From contig NZ_BDAC01000002.1 in assembly GCF_002091635.1 (NCBI RefSeq), positions 405,981-469,980 on the forward strand: a DNA stretch of 64,000 bases, written 5' to 3'. The position numbers and the translations under genes were made by a program. Below the pieces are notes generated by a model. It saw nothing but the letters and a program-made list of their open reading frames with translations. It made no database searches and was not told the origin of the DNA. Positions 53,678 to 63,331 of this stretch are shown here, one piece after another. The stretch's first letter is position 1; each line of letters starts with the position of its first letter. This DNA is from Pseudomonas indica NBRC 103045. Its GTDB lineage: Bacteria; Pseudomonadota; Gammaproteobacteria; Pseudomonadales; Pseudomonadaceae.

Positions 53678-54525
53678 GTCGGGTCTCCTTGGTAAACGCG
53701 GCGAACGCTCTCGGCATTGGCCTGGCGGGACGCATCGAAACGCGCCAGCCGCTCCAGGTACCAGGCGTACCGGCGACTGCGCTCCAGGTCCGGGCGGCCC
53801 AGGCGGGAGAATCGGCGCACCTCGGCGGCAATCGTCTCCACGTCATCGGCGACGTAGGCATCCACCAGTCCGCTGGCGAAACGCTGCTCGCCGCCAGTCA
53901 GGCTCCAGATGAAAGGCCGGTCACGGGAGTCGTATTCCTCGATGCCGGCCTCCTGCTCGATCACCTGCGGCCCATTGAGCCCGAGGCGGGCCTCGCGGGT
54001 CGCCAGCAGGTAGCTGCACAGCCCGGCCGCAATGGACATGCCGCCGAAACAGCCGACCGGCCCGGCGACCACACCGATCACCGGCTGAAACTGGCGCAAT
54101 TCGACGATGGCGGCCTGGATCTCGGCGATGGCGGCAAGGCCGAGATTGGCCTCCTGCAAGCGCACGCCACCGGTTTCCAGCAGCAGCACCGCGCGAGTCG
54201 GGATGCCCTGGCGGTTGTCCTCGATGGCCAGCTCCAGGGCGCCGGCGATCTTCGCCCCGCCCACTTCGCCCAGGCTGCCGCCCTGGAAGCTGCCCTCGAT
54301 GGCGGCGATCACCGTCGGCTCGCCGTCGAGGCTGCCCTTGGCCACAACAACGCCGTCGTCGGCCTGCGGCACGATGCCCTGGCGCGCCAGCCAGGGCGAT
54401 TCGACGCGTTCGAAGGGATCGAGCAGTTCGCGGAAGCTGCCGGCATCCAGCAAGGCACGGGCGCGCTGGCGGGCGCCGAGTTCGACGAAGCTGCGGCTAC
54501 GCAGCAATGCGGCGGTATCAGCCAT
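53674..54525 (-). CDS. mdcD: Malonate decarboxylase beta subunit MdcD
   Basis: The 283-residue protein is the partner carboxyltransferase-like subunit: SFVELGARQRARALLDAGSF at the start, VLLLETGGVRLQEANLGLAAIAEIQAAI in the middle and GPVGCFGGMSIAAGLCSYLLATREARLGLNGP around the oxyanion site. It overlaps mdcC by 8 bases upstream and mdcE by 4 downstream. Confidence 0.94.
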   Translation of the reverse strand: MADTAALLRSRSFVELGARQRARALLDAGSFRELLDPFERVESPWLARQGIVPQADDGVVVAKGSLDGEPTVIAAIEGSFQGGSLGEVGGAKIAGALELAIEDNRQGIPTRAVLLLETGGVRLQEANLGLAAIAEIQAAIVELRQFQPVIGVVAGPVGCFGGMSIAAGLCSYLLATREARLGLNGPQVIEQEAGIEEYDSRDRPFIWSLTGGEQRFASGLVDAYVADDVETIAAEVRRFSRLGRPDLERSRRYAWYLERLARFDASRQANAESVRRVYQGDPT

Positions 54526-54817
54526 GCGCCACCTCCTCCAAGGCTTGTTCCAGACGCAGGCGCACCACGCCGGGCGTGGCGCCGAAATCGTGGATGTCGA
54601 TGCTCAGCGCCGGCGGCGTCTGCTCGCGGAACATGCGCTCGAACAGGTTCTGCCAGCGCTGGGCGCTGCCGTTCACCGAAGTGATCACGCGGATCGCCAG
54701 GGTCCCGGCGCGGCCAGGCTCGAGCAGCACTTCCAGGTCGCCGGAGCCGACGCAGCCGGCCATGGCGCGACCACGCGCCGGCGGCCCGGCGGGGAATTCG
54801 AAGGACAGGGTTTCCAT
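54518..54817 (-). CDS. mdcC: Malonate decarboxylase acyl carrier protein MdcC
   Basis: The 99-residue carrier has the prosthetic-group serine at Ser25 in CVGSGDLEVLLEPG, the same position known for Klebsiella MdcC, and the ending RLRLEQALEEV. It carries acetyl and malonyl groups on a phosphoribosyl-dephospho-CoA arm. It lies 3 bases after mdcB. Confidence 0.93.
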   Translation of the reverse strand: METLSFEFPAGPPARGRAMAGCVGSGDLEVLLEPGRAGTLAIRVITSVNGSAQRWQNLFERMFREQTPPALSIDIHDFGATPGVVRLRLEQALEEVAHG

Positions 54818-54820
54818 GAC

Positions 54821-55678
54821 TCAGTGACTCCCGGAAAGACCGCCGACGCGGTCGATGAACAGACAGGCGGCGAGCAGATCGGCGGCGCCGCCCGGCGACG
54901 CGTTCAGGCGCAGCAGATCGGCCTCCAGCAGGCGCAGCCGCCGACGCCCGGCGAGGCTGGCGCAACCGCCGGCATCGAGCACCGCGCGGGCGCCGCGCTG
55001 CATGCTGTTCAGGCCTGGCAGGCCGGAGCGCCAGAGCACGCAGGTGTCGACCAGTTCAGCCATGATCGCCAGCAAGGCATCGAGACGGGCATGTGCCTCG
55101 CCGGCCCCGGCGGCACGACTGGCCTGCAGGCGCGGCAGGCCGTGTAGCAGCAGTGTGGGGAACCCCAGTTGCGCCTCTTCGCGCGCGCCCCGCGCCCCAT
55201 AGCGCCGAGCCATACGCGCACCGTGGCTGTCCGGGGTCGGCGCCTGGCGATCCTCGATCAGGGCGATCCGCGCGGCGCGCAATGCCAGGGCCGCAGGGAT
55301 GCAGTCATCCGGTTCCAGGGCCGCGGCGGCCACCAGCAGCCCGAGCGCCCAGATCGCCCCGCGATGGGTATTCACCCCGCCGGTGGTGGCGAGCATCTGT
55401 GCCTCGCCGTCGCGACCGATGCGGCCCAACGCCTCGCGCAACGGTTGGTCGATCGCTCCCGCTTCGCCCGCTGCTTCGGCCATCTCGCGGAACATCGGCC
55501 ACAGGGCCAGCGCCGAGGCGTGCATCAGGCCGAGGCTGAGATCGCGATGGGCGCCGCTGCCGCGCCGGTCCACCAGGGCCGGCTTGGGCGTCAGGTCGGC
55601 CTCGTCGATCAGTGCCTCGACGGCCAGGTCGGCGAGCTGTTCGGCCAGGGAAAGCTGTCGTGCTTCACGTAGCTGCAT
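54821..55678 (-). CDS. mdcB: Triphosphoribosyl-dephospho-CoA synthase MdcB
   Basis: MdcB makes the precursor of the MdcC prosthetic group from dephospho-CoA and ATP. The 285-residue all-helical protein shows CitG-family motifs: [33 protein letters not shown] near the start and [20 protein letters not shown] in the middle. Its ATG shares one base with the mdcA stop (TGATG). The open frame runs on upstream through mdcA in another frame, which is not coding. Confidence 0.93.
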   Translation of the reverse strand: MQLREARQLSLAEQLADLAVEALIDEADLTPKPALVDRRGSGAHRDLSLGLMHASALALWPMFREMAEAAGEAGAIDQPLREALGRIGRDGEAQMLATTGGVNTHRGAIWALGLLVAAAALEPDDCIPAALALRAARIALIEDRQAPTPDSHGARMARRYGARGAREEAQLGFPTLLLHGLPRLQASRAAGAGEAHARLDALLAIMAELVDTCVLWRSGLPGLNSMQRGARAVLDAGGCASLAGRRRLRLLEADLLRLNASPGGAADLLAACLFIDRVGGLSGSH

Positions 55679-57342
55679 CACCAACTCCTGAATCGGGCCG
55701 GAGGGTTGTAGAGGCCGCCGGACCACTCGACCAGGTCGGCGATGCTTTTCGCCGCCAGCAACTCGCGGCTGGCCTCGGTACGGCGGATGCCGAGGTCTTC
55801 GGGCAAGGCGATCAGCCCTTCGCGGCGCATCCGCTCGGTATCGCGCGGGTCGTGGCGCAGGCCGATGGCGGTCACCCCGGCCACCGCCGCAATCATCGCC
55901 CGGCGTTCCTCGGCCGAGCGGGCCTTGTACAGGTAGGCGATGCCCTCCTCGGTGAGCAGGTGGGTCACGTCGTCGCCGTAGATCATCACCGGCGCCAGCG
56001 GCATGCCGGACTTCTTCGCCACCTCGACGGCATCGAGGGTATCGACGAAGGTGGGTTTGCCGCCCTCTTGGAAGGTCTCGACCATCTGCACCACCAGCTT
56101 CTTGCCGCGCTCCAGCAGGGCCTCCGGCTCGGGGCGCATGTCCAGCCAGGCCGGCGTGGCATGGCGCCGGCCATGCGGATCGTGGCCCATGTTCGGCGCC
56201 CCGCCGAAGCCCGCCAGGCGGCCACGGGTAACGGTGGAGGAATGGCCGTCGCCGTCCACCTGCAGGGTCGCGCCGATGAACAGGTCCACCGCGTACTGCC
56301 CGGCCAGTTGGCACATCAGGCGGTTGGAGCGCATGGAGCCGTCGCGGCCGGTGAAGAACACGTCCGGGCGCTGGGCGACGTAATCTTCCATGCCCAGTTC
56401 GGTGCCGAAGCAATGCACGCTCTCCACCCAGCCGGTCTCGATGGCGGGAATCAGCGTCGGATGCGGGTTGAGCGTCCAGTTGCGGCAGATCTTGCCTTTC
56501 AACCCCAGGCGTTCGCCGTAGGTGGGCAGGATCAGTTCGATGGCGGCGGTATTGAAGCCGATGCCGTGGTTGAGCGACTGGACCTTGTGCTTCTCGTAGA
56601 TGCCACGGATCGCCATCATCGCCATCAGCACGTGCACAGGCTTGATGTGGCGCGGGTCGCGGGTGAACAGCGGCTCGATGTAGAACGGCCGGTCCGCCAC
56701 CACCACGAAATCGACCCAGGAGGCCGGGATATCCACGCGCGGCAGGTCGGCGGTGTCGTCCACCAGTTGATTGACCTGGACGATGACAATGCCGTCGCTG
56801 AACGCGGTGGGTTCCACCAGGGCCGGCGTGTCTTCCGTGCTCGGGCCGGTGTAGATGTTGCCGTGGCGGTCCGCCATGAAGCCGGCGACCAGGGCCACAT
56901 TGGGGATCAGGTCCACCAGCAGGCGCGAGTACAGCTCGATGTAGGTGTGGATCGCGCCCACCTCCAGCAGGCCATCCTCCAGCAACTGGCCGATGCGCAA
57001 GCTCTGCGGGCCGGCGAAGGAGAAGTCCAGCTTGCGGGCGATGTCGCGTTCGAACAGATCCAGGTGCTCGGCGCGGCTGACGCTGGGCATGATCATGTGC
57101 AGGTCGTGCAGCCTGCCGGGGTCGGCCTTGGCCAGGGAGCGCGACAGGAAGTCCGCCTGCTTCTGGTTGTTGCCTTCGAGGACCACGCGATCGCCGGGGG
57201 CGATCAGCGCCTCGAGGGCGGCGACGATCCGCTCGCTGGGTAGCACCACGCCATCGGCGAGGCCGCGCACCAGATCGAGGCGGCGCTGCTTTTCGGCGCG
57301 CCGGCGCGACCACTGCGGCGGTGGGGAAATTGTTGTTGTCAT
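55678..57342 (-). CDS. mdcA: Malonate decarboxylase alpha subunit MdcA
   Basis: MdcA is the acetyl-S-ACP:malonate ACP transferase that exchanges malonate for the acetyl group on MdcC. The 554-residue protein belongs to the CoA-transferase group ([23 protein letters not shown] near the start, [22 protein letters not shown] in the middle). MTTTISPPP is the start, with GTGGAG upstream; a 20-codon in-frame extension lacks one. It is the first gene of mdcABCDEGH-madLM, and a LysR-type site lies about 80 bases upstream. Confidence 0.95.
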   Translation of the reverse strand: MTTTISPPPQWSRRRAEKQRRLDLVRGLADGVVLPSERIVAALEALIAPGDRVVLEGNNQKQADFLSRSLAKADPGRLHDLHMIMPSVSRAEHLDLFERDIARKLDFSFAGPQSLRIGQLLEDGLLEVGAIHTYIELYSRLLVDLIPNVALVAGFMADRHGNIYTGPSTEDTPALVEPTAFSDGIVIVQVNQLVDDTADLPRVDIPASWVDFVVVADRPFYIEPLFTRDPRHIKPVHVLMAMMAIRGIYEKHKVQSLNHGIGFNTAAIELILPTYGERLGLKGKICRNWTLNPHPTLIPAIETGWVESVHCFGTELGMEDYVAQRPDVFFTGRDGSMRSNRLMCQLAGQYAVDLFIGATLQVDGDGHSSTVTRGRLAGFGGAPNMGHDPHGRRHATPAWLDMRPEPEALLERGKKLVVQMVETFQEGGKPTFVDTLDAVEVAKKSGMPLAPVMIYGDDVTHLLTEEGIAYLYKARSAEERRAMIAAVAGVTAIGLRHDPRDTERMRREGLIALPEDLGIRRTEASRELLAAKSIADLVEWSGGLYNPPARFRSW

Positions 57343-57420
57343 GTCGACTCCACGGGTTCCGCTGGGTGGAGCCACGGTAAGCAGCCAGCGGAAGCGCATC
57401 AATCAACCTCGGCGTGCAAT

Positions 57421-57439
57421 CGTTACGCCTGGGTTAACG
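57421..57439 (-). promoter_or_regulatory. Predicted MdcR (LysR-type) operator
   Basis: CGTTA-N9-TAACG is a perfect interrupted palindrome containing a T-N11-A LysR core. It overlaps the stop codon of the DTW gene and lies about 80 bases upstream of the mdcA start codon, a usual distance for LysR activation. Confidence 0.55.
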
Positions 57440-58042
57440 ATCCTCCCGCAAATCGCCGTGGTTGCGCTTGAAGGTCTCCTCGCCCATGGCTGCGATCTGC
57501 CCCTCGATCAGCGCTTCGAAAGGCCTGAGCAGCGCATCGAAGCGGGCCGGCGCTTCGAGAATGTCCAAGGCCGCCACGATTGCCTCCAGGGTCGATAGCG
57601 CCCCCGGCTCCGGTGCCTTGCGCAGGCGATAACGCGAGGTCAGCCCCTCGGGCAAGGCGACACGCGGCAAACCGGCCAGCACCGGATTGAGATAGAGCAG
57701 CTTGCGCGCCTTGCGCCAGGTGCCATCCGGCACCACCAGCAGCGTCGGCCGGGCATCGGGCAGGACCGGCACTAGCGGTTGCGCCTCATCGCCGGGGAAC
57801 AGCAAACAGGCGCTGTAGGCGGGATCGGCGAGCAACGCCGGCAACTCGTCGAAGACCTCACCCACCCGCAGCTCGGCATTCTCCAGGCCCAGTTGCGCCA
57901 GCCGCGCGGTATTCAGGGCATGCCGCTCCTCGCTGGGGTGCTGCAGGATCAGCACCCGGCTGCGGCTCGGCAGATGGGGAGTCAAGGGACAAAGGCAGTG
58001 ATTCGGCGGGCGGGTACAGCGGGGGCAACGAGGGCGTGGCAT
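57434..58042 (-). CDS. DTW-domain tRNA-uridine aminocarboxypropyltransferase
   Basis: The 202-residue protein has a four-Cys zinc motif (CPRCTRPPNHCLC, residues 5-17), the SAM-site segment HPSEERHALNTARL and a DTW-type motif with the first residues changed (VPDGTWRKARKLL). DTW proteins such as E. coli TapT add a 3-amino-3-carboxypropyl group to uridine in tRNA. The second of two ATGs is used because GGAG is 6 bases before it. It is upstream of mdcA on the same strand but is an unrelated gene. Confidence 0.88.
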   Translation of the reverse strand: MPRPRCPRCTRPPNHCLCPLTPHLPSRSRVLILQHPSEERHALNTARLAQLGLENAELRVGEVFDELPALLADPAYSACLLFPGDEAQPLVPVLPDARPTLLVVPDGTWRKARKLLYLNPVLAGLPRVALPEGLTSRYRLRKAPEPGALSTLEAIVAALDILEAPARFDALLRPFEALIEGQIAAMGEETFKRNHGDLREDR

Positions 58043-58183
58043 CGGCATCTCCTTCGCCGCGCAGTGTGCCACAGGGCAAGTGAGGCGTCCCTGCCTCGAA
58101 GCGCAGAGCCCCTCAGCCCCGCGCTTCCTCCGCCCTAATGACCTTCACTCTAGACGCTATCGGCGAAAGCGCCCGCTCAGCGC

Positions 58184-59077
58184 TCAACGGGGCGTCAGCT
58201 GTGCCCTCAGCAGGTCCCGAAAGGTCTGGATCAGCGGTTCGCGGCTGCGCCCGCGACGCAGGATCAGGGAAAACGGCGCCTGATAGCCGAAGGTGGCCGG
58301 CAACAGGACGCGCAGCCGGCCCTGGTCGACCCAGGACTGTGCATAGTGCTCCGGCAGATAGCCGATGTAGGCGCCGGAGAGGATCAGGATCAGCTGCGCC
58401 TCCATCGACTCCACGGTGGCCGCGCTGTGCTTGAACCCATGCCGCGCCAGTTCGGCCTGGCTCCAGTAGCCGCGACCGACCATGCGTTGCTGGGTGATCA
58501 CTTCCGCGGGGATGCGTCGCTCGGCGAACAACGGATGGCGCTCGCTGCAATACAGCCAGTGCTGCTCGCGGTAAAGCGGCTGGTAGATCAGGCCATTCAT
58601 CCGCGTGGAGAACGCACCGATGGCCAGGTCCAGGCGGTTGTCGAGCACCGCCAGTTGCAACTCATAGGGGCTGGTCACCGAAAGGTGCAGGTGGACGGCG
58701 GGATGCTCCTGGCTGTAGGCGCCGATCACTTCGGCCAGCGGCAACGCCGGGTCGCTGACGGTGGAATCCAGCACACCCAGGTTCAGTGTGCCGCGCAACT
58801 CGCCCTTGAGCGCCGCCGAGTAGCGCTCGAATCCCTCCAGTTCGCCGAACAGGCGCAAGGTCTCCTGATAGAACAGCTCGCCCTTGCTGGTCAGGCTGAA
58901 GCCGCCCCGCCCCCGATGACACAGCACGATACCGAGCTGGGACTCAAGCTGGCTCATGTAGGTGCTGATCGCCGAGGTGGACAGGTTCAGCTCCTGCTGG
59001 GCGGCGGCGAAGCCCTGGTGGCGAACGACGCAGACGAAGATGCGCAGCAGTTTCAGATCGGGAAGGTCGGAAGGCAT
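58184..59077 (-). CDS. LysR-family transcriptional regulator
   Basis: The 297-residue protein has a LysR helix-turn-helix (LPDLKLLRIFVCVVRHQGFAAAQQELNLSTSAISTYMSQLESQLGIVLCHRGRGGFSLT) and an effector domain (about 95-290). It is divergent from the Ohr and esterase genes and probably controls them. The start MPSDLPDL is preferred, but no strong ribosome site is seen; an in-frame ATG at 59092 is possible. The upstream continuation of the frame crosses an A/T-rich promoter region. Confidence 0.9.
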   Translation of the reverse strand: MPSDLPDLKLLRIFVCVVRHQGFAAAQQELNLSTSAISTYMSQLESQLGIVLCHRGRGGFSLTSKGELFYQETLRLFGELEGFERYSAALKGELRGTLNLGVLDSTVSDPALPLAEVIGAYSQEHPAVHLHLSVTSPYELQLAVLDNRLDLAIGAFSTRMNGLIYQPLYREQHWLYCSERHPLFAERRIPAEVITQQRMVGRGYWSQAELARHGFKHSAATVESMEAQLILILSGAYIGYLPEHYAQSWVDQGRLRVLLPATFGYQAPFSLILRRGRSREPLIQTFRDLLRAQLTPR

Positions 59078-59263
59078 GGGGAATGGGCGCATGTGACGAA
59101 CGACACAGTCTAACCCCCAGGCAGAACCAAGACATCCACCGCTTCGATTCGCCTTCTCCGATCCGGCCTTATTCCATTCCGACTGGGTGTTTATCGCGAA
59201 ATCATCTTCGAATAAATATTGCGCACAAAACAAATGATCGCTAAATTTCGCTTCACCAAATTA

Positions 59264-59292
59264 CTTAGCGCGCAAAATTAAATATCGCTAAG
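59264..59292. promoter_or_regulatory. CTTAGCG-N15-CGCTAAG inverted repeat upstream of the Ohr gene
   Basis: Perfect 7-base arms lie 35-63 bases upstream of the Ohr start codon. A further ATCGCTAAAT half-site is near 59236. It is a candidate site for the divergent LysR regulator. Confidence 0.45.
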
Positions 59293-59326
59293 CATTGGCA
59301 ATTCCCTACCGACTGGAGATATGAAC

Positions 59327-59752
59327 ATGAGCATCGAAAACGTCCTGTACCGTGCATCCGCTGAAGCCACCGGTGGCCGCGATGGTCGCGCCATTTCCTC
59401 CGATGGCGTGCTCGACGTCAGCCTGACCACCCCTCGCGAATTGGGCGGTGCCGGCGGCCAGGGCACCAACCCGGAGCAACTGTTCGCCGCCGGCTATGCA
59501 GCCTGCTTCCTGGGCGCCATCAAGTTCGTCGCTGCCCGCGACAAGCACCGCGTATCCCCGGATACCTGGATCGAGGGTGTGGTCGGCATCGGCGCCATCC
59601 CCAACGGGTTCGGCATCGAAGTCGAGTTGAAGATCACCCTGCCCGACATGGACCGCGACGAAGCCCGCGCGCTGATCGAGAAGGCCCACATCGTCTGCCC
59701 GTACTCGAACGCCACCCGCGGCAACATCGACGTCACCTTGACCCTGGTCTGA
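59327..59752 (+). CDS. Ohr-type organic hydroperoxide reductase (OsmC family)
   Basis: Ohr is a thiol peroxidase for organic and lipid hydroperoxides, reduced by lipoylated proteins. The 141-residue protein has the peroxidatic Cys in [18 protein letters not shown] (about 60) and the resolving Cys in [16 protein letters not shown] (about 124), and starts [20 protein letters not shown]. The second ATG is used because GGAG is 8 bases upstream. The usual MarR-type OhrR gene is missing; a LysR gene is divergent and an esterase gene follows 26 bases later. Confidence 0.93.
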   Translation: MSIENVLYRASAEATGGRDGRAISSDGVLDVSLTTPRELGGAGGQGTNPEQLFAAGYAACFLGAIKFVAARDKHRVSPDTWIEGVVGIGAIPNGFGIEVELKITLPDMDRDEARALIEKAHIVCPYSNATRGNIDVTLTLV

Positions 59753-59778
59753 TCCACGGCCCTTTTCGGAGAACGAAC

Positions 59779-60798
59779 ATGAACATCCGCACCCTTCTCG
59801 GCGCCGGGACCCTCGCCCTGGCCGTCAACAGTGCCTTCGCCGCCGCCGGCAGCCCCGGCGTCGAGCACAACACCCAGGCCTTCCTCGAAGCCCTGGCGAA
59901 CGGCGGCGGCAAGCCGCTCGAACAACTGTCGCCCAAGGACGCTCGTGCCGTACTGAGCGGCGCCCAGGCCAGCGTCAAGCTGGAACTGCCGAAGGCGGAC
60001 GTCAGCGAGAAGACCATCGCGGTCGACGGCCAATCGATCAAGCTGATCGTGGTGCGCCCGGCCGGCGAGAAGGGTGAATTGCCCGCCACCCTGTTCTTCC
60101 ACGGCGGCGGCTGGGTGCTCGGCGACTTCCCCACCCACGAACGGCTGATCCGTGACCTGGTGGCCGGTTCCGGCGTGGCGGCGGTCTACGTCGACTACAC
60201 GCCTTCGCCGGAGGCGCACTACCCCACCGCGATCAACCAGGCCTATGCCGCCACCCGCTGGGTGGCCGAGCACGGCAAGGAAATCGGCGTAGACGGCGCG
60301 CGCCTGGCGGTGACTGGCAACAGCGTCGGCGGCAACATGGCCGCGGTGGTCGCCCTGATGGCCAAGGAAAAAGGCACCCCGGCGCTGAAATTCCAGCTCC
60401 TGCTGTGGCCGGTCACCGATGCCAGCTTCGAGAACGCCTCCTACCAGCAGTTCGCCGAAGGGCACTTCCTGACCCGCAACATGATGAAGTGGTTCTGGGA
60501 CAGCTACACCACCGACGCCAGACAGCGGGCGGAAATCCATGCCTCGCCGCTGCGGGCCAGCATCGACCAGCTCAAGGGCCTGCCGCCGGCACTGGTGCAG
60601 ACCGCCGAGTTCGACGTGCTGCGTGACGAGGGCGAAGCCTACGCCCGCAAGCTGGACGCGGCCGGCGTGCCCGTCACCGCCGTGCGCTACAACGGCATGA
60701 TCCACGACTTCGGGTTGCTGAACGTGCTCAGCCAGGTTCCCGCCACCCGCTCGGCCCTGCAGCAAGCCGCGGAGGAACTGAAAAAGCACCTGCAGTGA
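59779..60798 (+). CDS. Secreted alpha/beta-hydrolase esterase (HSL-like)
   Basis: The 339-residue protein has a signal peptide (about 1-22, ending AFA) and the hormone-sensitive-lipase group motifs: oxyanion HGGGW at His108, nucleophile Ser182 in GNSVGGN, the catalytic Asp in TAEFDVLRDEGE and His in GMIHDFGLL. It should hydrolyse short-chain esters in the periplasm or outside. It is 26 bases after the Ohr gene, so they form an operon. A strong terminator follows. Confidence 0.92.
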   Translation: MNIRTLLGAGTLALAVNSAFAAAGSPGVEHNTQAFLEALANGGGKPLEQLSPKDARAVLSGAQASVKLELPKADVSEKTIAVDGQSIKLIVVRPAGEKGELPATLFFHGGGWVLGDFPTHERLIRDLVAGSGVAAVYVDYTPSPEAHYPTAINQAYAATRWVAEHGKEIGVDGARLAVTGNSVGGNMAAVVALMAKEKGTPALKFQLLLWPVTDASFENASYQQFAEGHFLTRNMMKWFWDSYTTDARQRAEIHASPLRASIDQLKGLPPALVQTAEFDVLRDEGEAYARKLDAAGVPVTAVRYNGMIHDFGLLNVLSQVPATRSALQQAAEELKKHLQ

Positions 60799-60808
60799 AT
60801 CGCAGGCA

Positions 60809-60837
60809 CAAAAAAGCCCGGCTCGCCGGGCTTTTTG
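60809..60837. terminator. Bidirectional terminator between the esterase gene and efp
   Basis: GCCCGG-CTCG-CCGGGC is flanked by AAAAAA on the left and TTTTT on the right, 10 bases after the esterase stop and 17 before the efp stop on the other strand. Confidence 0.9.
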
Positions 60838-60853
60838 TCGTCTCGCGGGGCGA

Positions 60854-61420
60854 TCAAGCCTTGACGCGGGACTTGTACTCGCCGGTGCGGGTATCGATCT
60901 CGATGGAGTCGCCGATTTCGCAGAACGCGGAAACCTGCAGCTCGGCACCGTTCTTCAGACGGGCAGTTTTCATCACCTTGCCGGAAGTGTCGCCACGGAC
61001 GGACGGCTCGGTGTAGACGATTTCACGCACGATGGTGGTCGGCAGTTCGACGGAGATCACCTTGTCGTTGTAGAACACGGCTTCGCAGACATCGGTCATG
61101 CCGTCTTCGATGAAGGTCAGAACGCCTTCCAGATCGTCTTTCTCGATTTCGTACTGGTTGAAATCGGCATCCATGAACACGTACAGCGGGTCGGCGAAGT
61201 AGGAGTAGGTCACTTCCTTACGCTCGAGGATGACCGGCTCCAGCTTGTCGTCGGCCTTGAACACGGTCTCGGTAGCGGAACCGTTCAGCAGGTTCTTCAG
61301 CTTCATCTTGACGACCGCCGCGTTACGGCCGGATTTGTTGAACTCGGCTTTCTGGATGACCCAGGGAGCGCCGTTGATGATGGCTACCTGGCCAGCGCGA
61401 AATTCTTGTGCGGTTTTCAT
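60854..61420 (-). CDS. efp: Translation elongation factor P
   Basis: EF-P relieves ribosome stalling at polyproline. The 188-residue protein begins [40 protein letters not shown]. The tip residue is Arg32 in KSGRN, not Lys, so it is activated by rhamnosylation. The rhamnosyltransferase gene earP is directly upstream on the same strand, 45 bases away, the normal Pseudomonas arrangement. Confidence 0.98.
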   Translation of the reverse strand: MKTAQEFRAGQVAIINGAPWVIQKAEFNKSGRNAAVVKMKLKNLLNGSATETVFKADDKLEPVILERKEVTYSYFADPLYVFMDADFNQYEIEKDDLEGVLTFIEDGMTDVCEAVFYNDKVISVELPTTIVREIVYTEPSVRGDTSGKVMKTARLKNGAELQVSAFCEIGDSIEIDTRTGEYKSRVKA

Positions 61421-61465
61421 ACGGGATATCCGATTTGGATGAGTGACAAAAAAACAGGCCGCGTA

Positions 61466-62599
61466 TCATAGCCAATTTGTGTAAAAAAGCACCAGCCTTG
61501 CCGCGATATCGGTCTGCGCCGCCTGTTCCCGGCACCAGTGCTCGGCATGCTCGGCCAACACCTGCCATTCTCGTTGCAGCCCCTGCCAGGCGGGGCCCAT
61601 GTCCTCTTCGGCATTCCAGGCATGCCACAACGCACCCAGGGCCTCGCCCGCGGCGGGCGGCAACGCTTTCCGGTAGAGCGCCAGGAAGGCATCGAGTTTC
61701 AACCAGTGGGCGTTTTCTTCCTGCCGATAGATGTGCCAGAGCATCGGCCGCCCGGCCCACTGCGCCCGCACGAAGGAATCCTCGCCGCGCACCGCGTTGA
61801 AATCGCAGCACCAGAGCAAGCGGTCATAGGCGTCCTGCTCGACGAACGGGATCACCTGGACATGCAGCGCGCCGCGTTTGTACTGATCGTGCGCCGCCAG
61901 GCCACAGGTACTCAGCCAACGCTCCAAATCCCTCAGGACCCGGCCTTCCGGCACCAGCAACTGGGTCGGCTGCGTGCCCGCCGCCAGGGCCTCCAGCCAA
62001 CTGCCCAGCGCAGCATTCTCATAGGCGAACAATGAGATAAGGCGAGCACCGGGGCGCCGCTGCACACCGATGGATTGCAGGAAAGCGGCCTGCGCCGCCG
62101 GATCGGCCTGGAACGCTCGCCGCCGCTCGATCAGCCCCTGCTCACGCAGCAGTCCGCCAGTTTCCGAAGTGAATCCGGGAAAGAAGAAGAACTTCTGCAA
62201 GCCATTCGACTGGAAAGACGGCAGACCATGGCAACCGCCGACCCAGTCCTCGGCACTGAGGTATTCCAGATTGAGCCACAACGGCGGACGCGACTTGGCC
62301 GTCATCGCCGCCGCGAATTCGCCGGGCAGATGGCAGGCGAATGCCTCGATCACCACATCCCCCGGCTCGACCGGTTGCCACGGTAACGCCCAGCGCCGCA
62401 CCTCGACGCCGCGCTGCACCTGCTGCGCCACGTCGGGATCGACCTCGGGGCACAACCGCGCCAGCGAATGCAGGTCATCCACCCACAGGCGCACTGCCTG
62501 GCCATGCTCGGCCACCAGTTGCCGGGCCAGACGCCAGGTCACGCCGATATCGCCGTAGTTATCGACGACGCTGCAGAAAATGTCCCAGAGAGGCTTCAT
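61466..62599 (-). CDS. earP: EF-P arginine-32 rhamnosyltransferase EarP
   Basis: EarP transfers rhamnose from dTDP-rhamnose to Arg32 of EF-P. The 377-residue GT-B protein starts MKPLWDIFCSVVDNYGDIGVTWRLARQL with the catalytic Asp-region DNYGDIGVTWRLA (Asp13, Asp17), and has NLEYLSAEDWVGGCHGLPS and the late CDFNAVRGEDSFVRAQWAGRPMLWHIYRQEENAHWLKLDAFL motif, with RGEDSF part of the nucleotide-sugar site. It precedes efp in the same direction. Confidence 0.97.
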   Translation of the reverse strand: MKPLWDIFCSVVDNYGDIGVTWRLARQLVAEHGQAVRLWVDDLHSLARLCPEVDPDVAQQVQRGVEVRRWALPWQPVEPGDVVIEAFACHLPGEFAAAMTAKSRPPLWLNLEYLSAEDWVGGCHGLPSFQSNGLQKFFFFPGFTSETGGLLREQGLIERRRAFQADPAAQAAFLQSIGVQRRPGARLISLFAYENAALGSWLEALAAGTQPTQLLVPEGRVLRDLERWLSTCGLAAHDQYKRGALHVQVIPFVEQDAYDRLLWCCDFNAVRGEDSFVRAQWAGRPMLWHIYRQEENAHWLKLDAFLALYRKALPPAAGEALGALWHAWNAEEDMGPAWQGLQREWQVLAEHAEHWCREQAAQTDIAARLVLFYTNWL

Positions 62600-62666
62600 C
62601 CATCACCCGGCAGGCAAGACCGATTCGAGGCGCGCATCTTACCGCCCGGGAATGACCCTCGACAGG

Positions 62667-63002
62667 CTATTGCGGGAGCTGCCTGCCGGCCGCCGGATAC
62701 TCCGCCTTCAGCAACGCCCGGCTCTCACGTACCTGCGCCAGATAGAAGAAGAACACATAGACCGACGCCAGCGCCCCGGCCATCAACTCCAGCTTGGACG
62801 TGGCGGTCAACCAACGGTAATGCGCGCCCCAGAGCACCAGCAGCAAACCCATGAACAGAAACGGATGGCGCACGACCGCCCCCGCCGCATACCAACCCCG
62901 CTTCGCCAAGCCCGCGGAAAGCGCCGCCAATGCCCGAGGAATCCCCGTCATCGCCCAGGCACGGCGAGGCATGGCTTTGATCGATGCGAACACCTTTTTC
63001 AT
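62667..63002 (-). CDS. Small inner-membrane protein of unknown function
   Basis: The 111-residue protein has a basic N-terminus (KKVFASIKAMPRRAWAM) and two hydrophobic helices (about 48-60 and 74-90), ending in a charged tail. The ATG follows a GGAG site. It is upstream of earP on the same strand with a 67-base gap. No family was recognised. Confidence 0.7.
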   Translation of the reverse strand: MKKVFASIKAMPRRAWAMTGIPRALAALSAGLAKRGWYAAGAVVRHPFLFMGLLLVLWGAHYRWLTATSKLELMAGALASVYVFFFYLAQVRESRALLKAEYPAAGRQLPQ

Positions 63003-63172
63003 CTTGTTCTCCGATTCGCGTCAGATAGAGGCGCCATGATGCGGCAAAGCACCTCCAAGGCGTATTACACCTTAGCCGGGTTCCCACCAGACCGCTCGGC
63101 GCCATCCCCCGAACGAACGCCCCGCCCCTCTCTCCAAAGCTGGGTGATTGCCCACTCCCACGAGGTCCACCC

Positions 63173-63331
63173 ATGAGCAGCGCCCCGAAAGAACCCGGCA
63201 TCGACATCCACCACCCCAACGACCTGGAATTGCCCGGCGAAGACCGCTCCGAACGCAATCCCCCGCCCGATCGGCGAGAGAATACGCCGGAGCGGCAGCT
63301 GCCGGCCAAGGAGTCGGAGATGGTCAGATAG
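63173..63331 (+). CDS. Very small hydrophilic protein
   Basis: An ATG with GAGG 7 bases upstream opens a 52-codon frame: MSSAPKEPGIDIHHPNDLELPGED, ending RQLPAKESEMVR. It is rich in Pro, Glu and Arg with no hydrophobic segment, so it is likely disordered and cytoplasmic. It is divergent from the membrane protein gene at 63002. Support is the ribosome site and clean frame only. Confidence 0.5.
   Translation: MSSAPKEPGIDIHHPNDLELPGEDRSERNPPPDRRENTPERQLPAKESEMVR

Noticed and set aside
55679..57406. Upstream part of an 861-codon frame joined to mdcB
   Set aside because: It is an out-of-frame reading of mdcA; mdcB starts at 55678 with the usual stop-start overlap.
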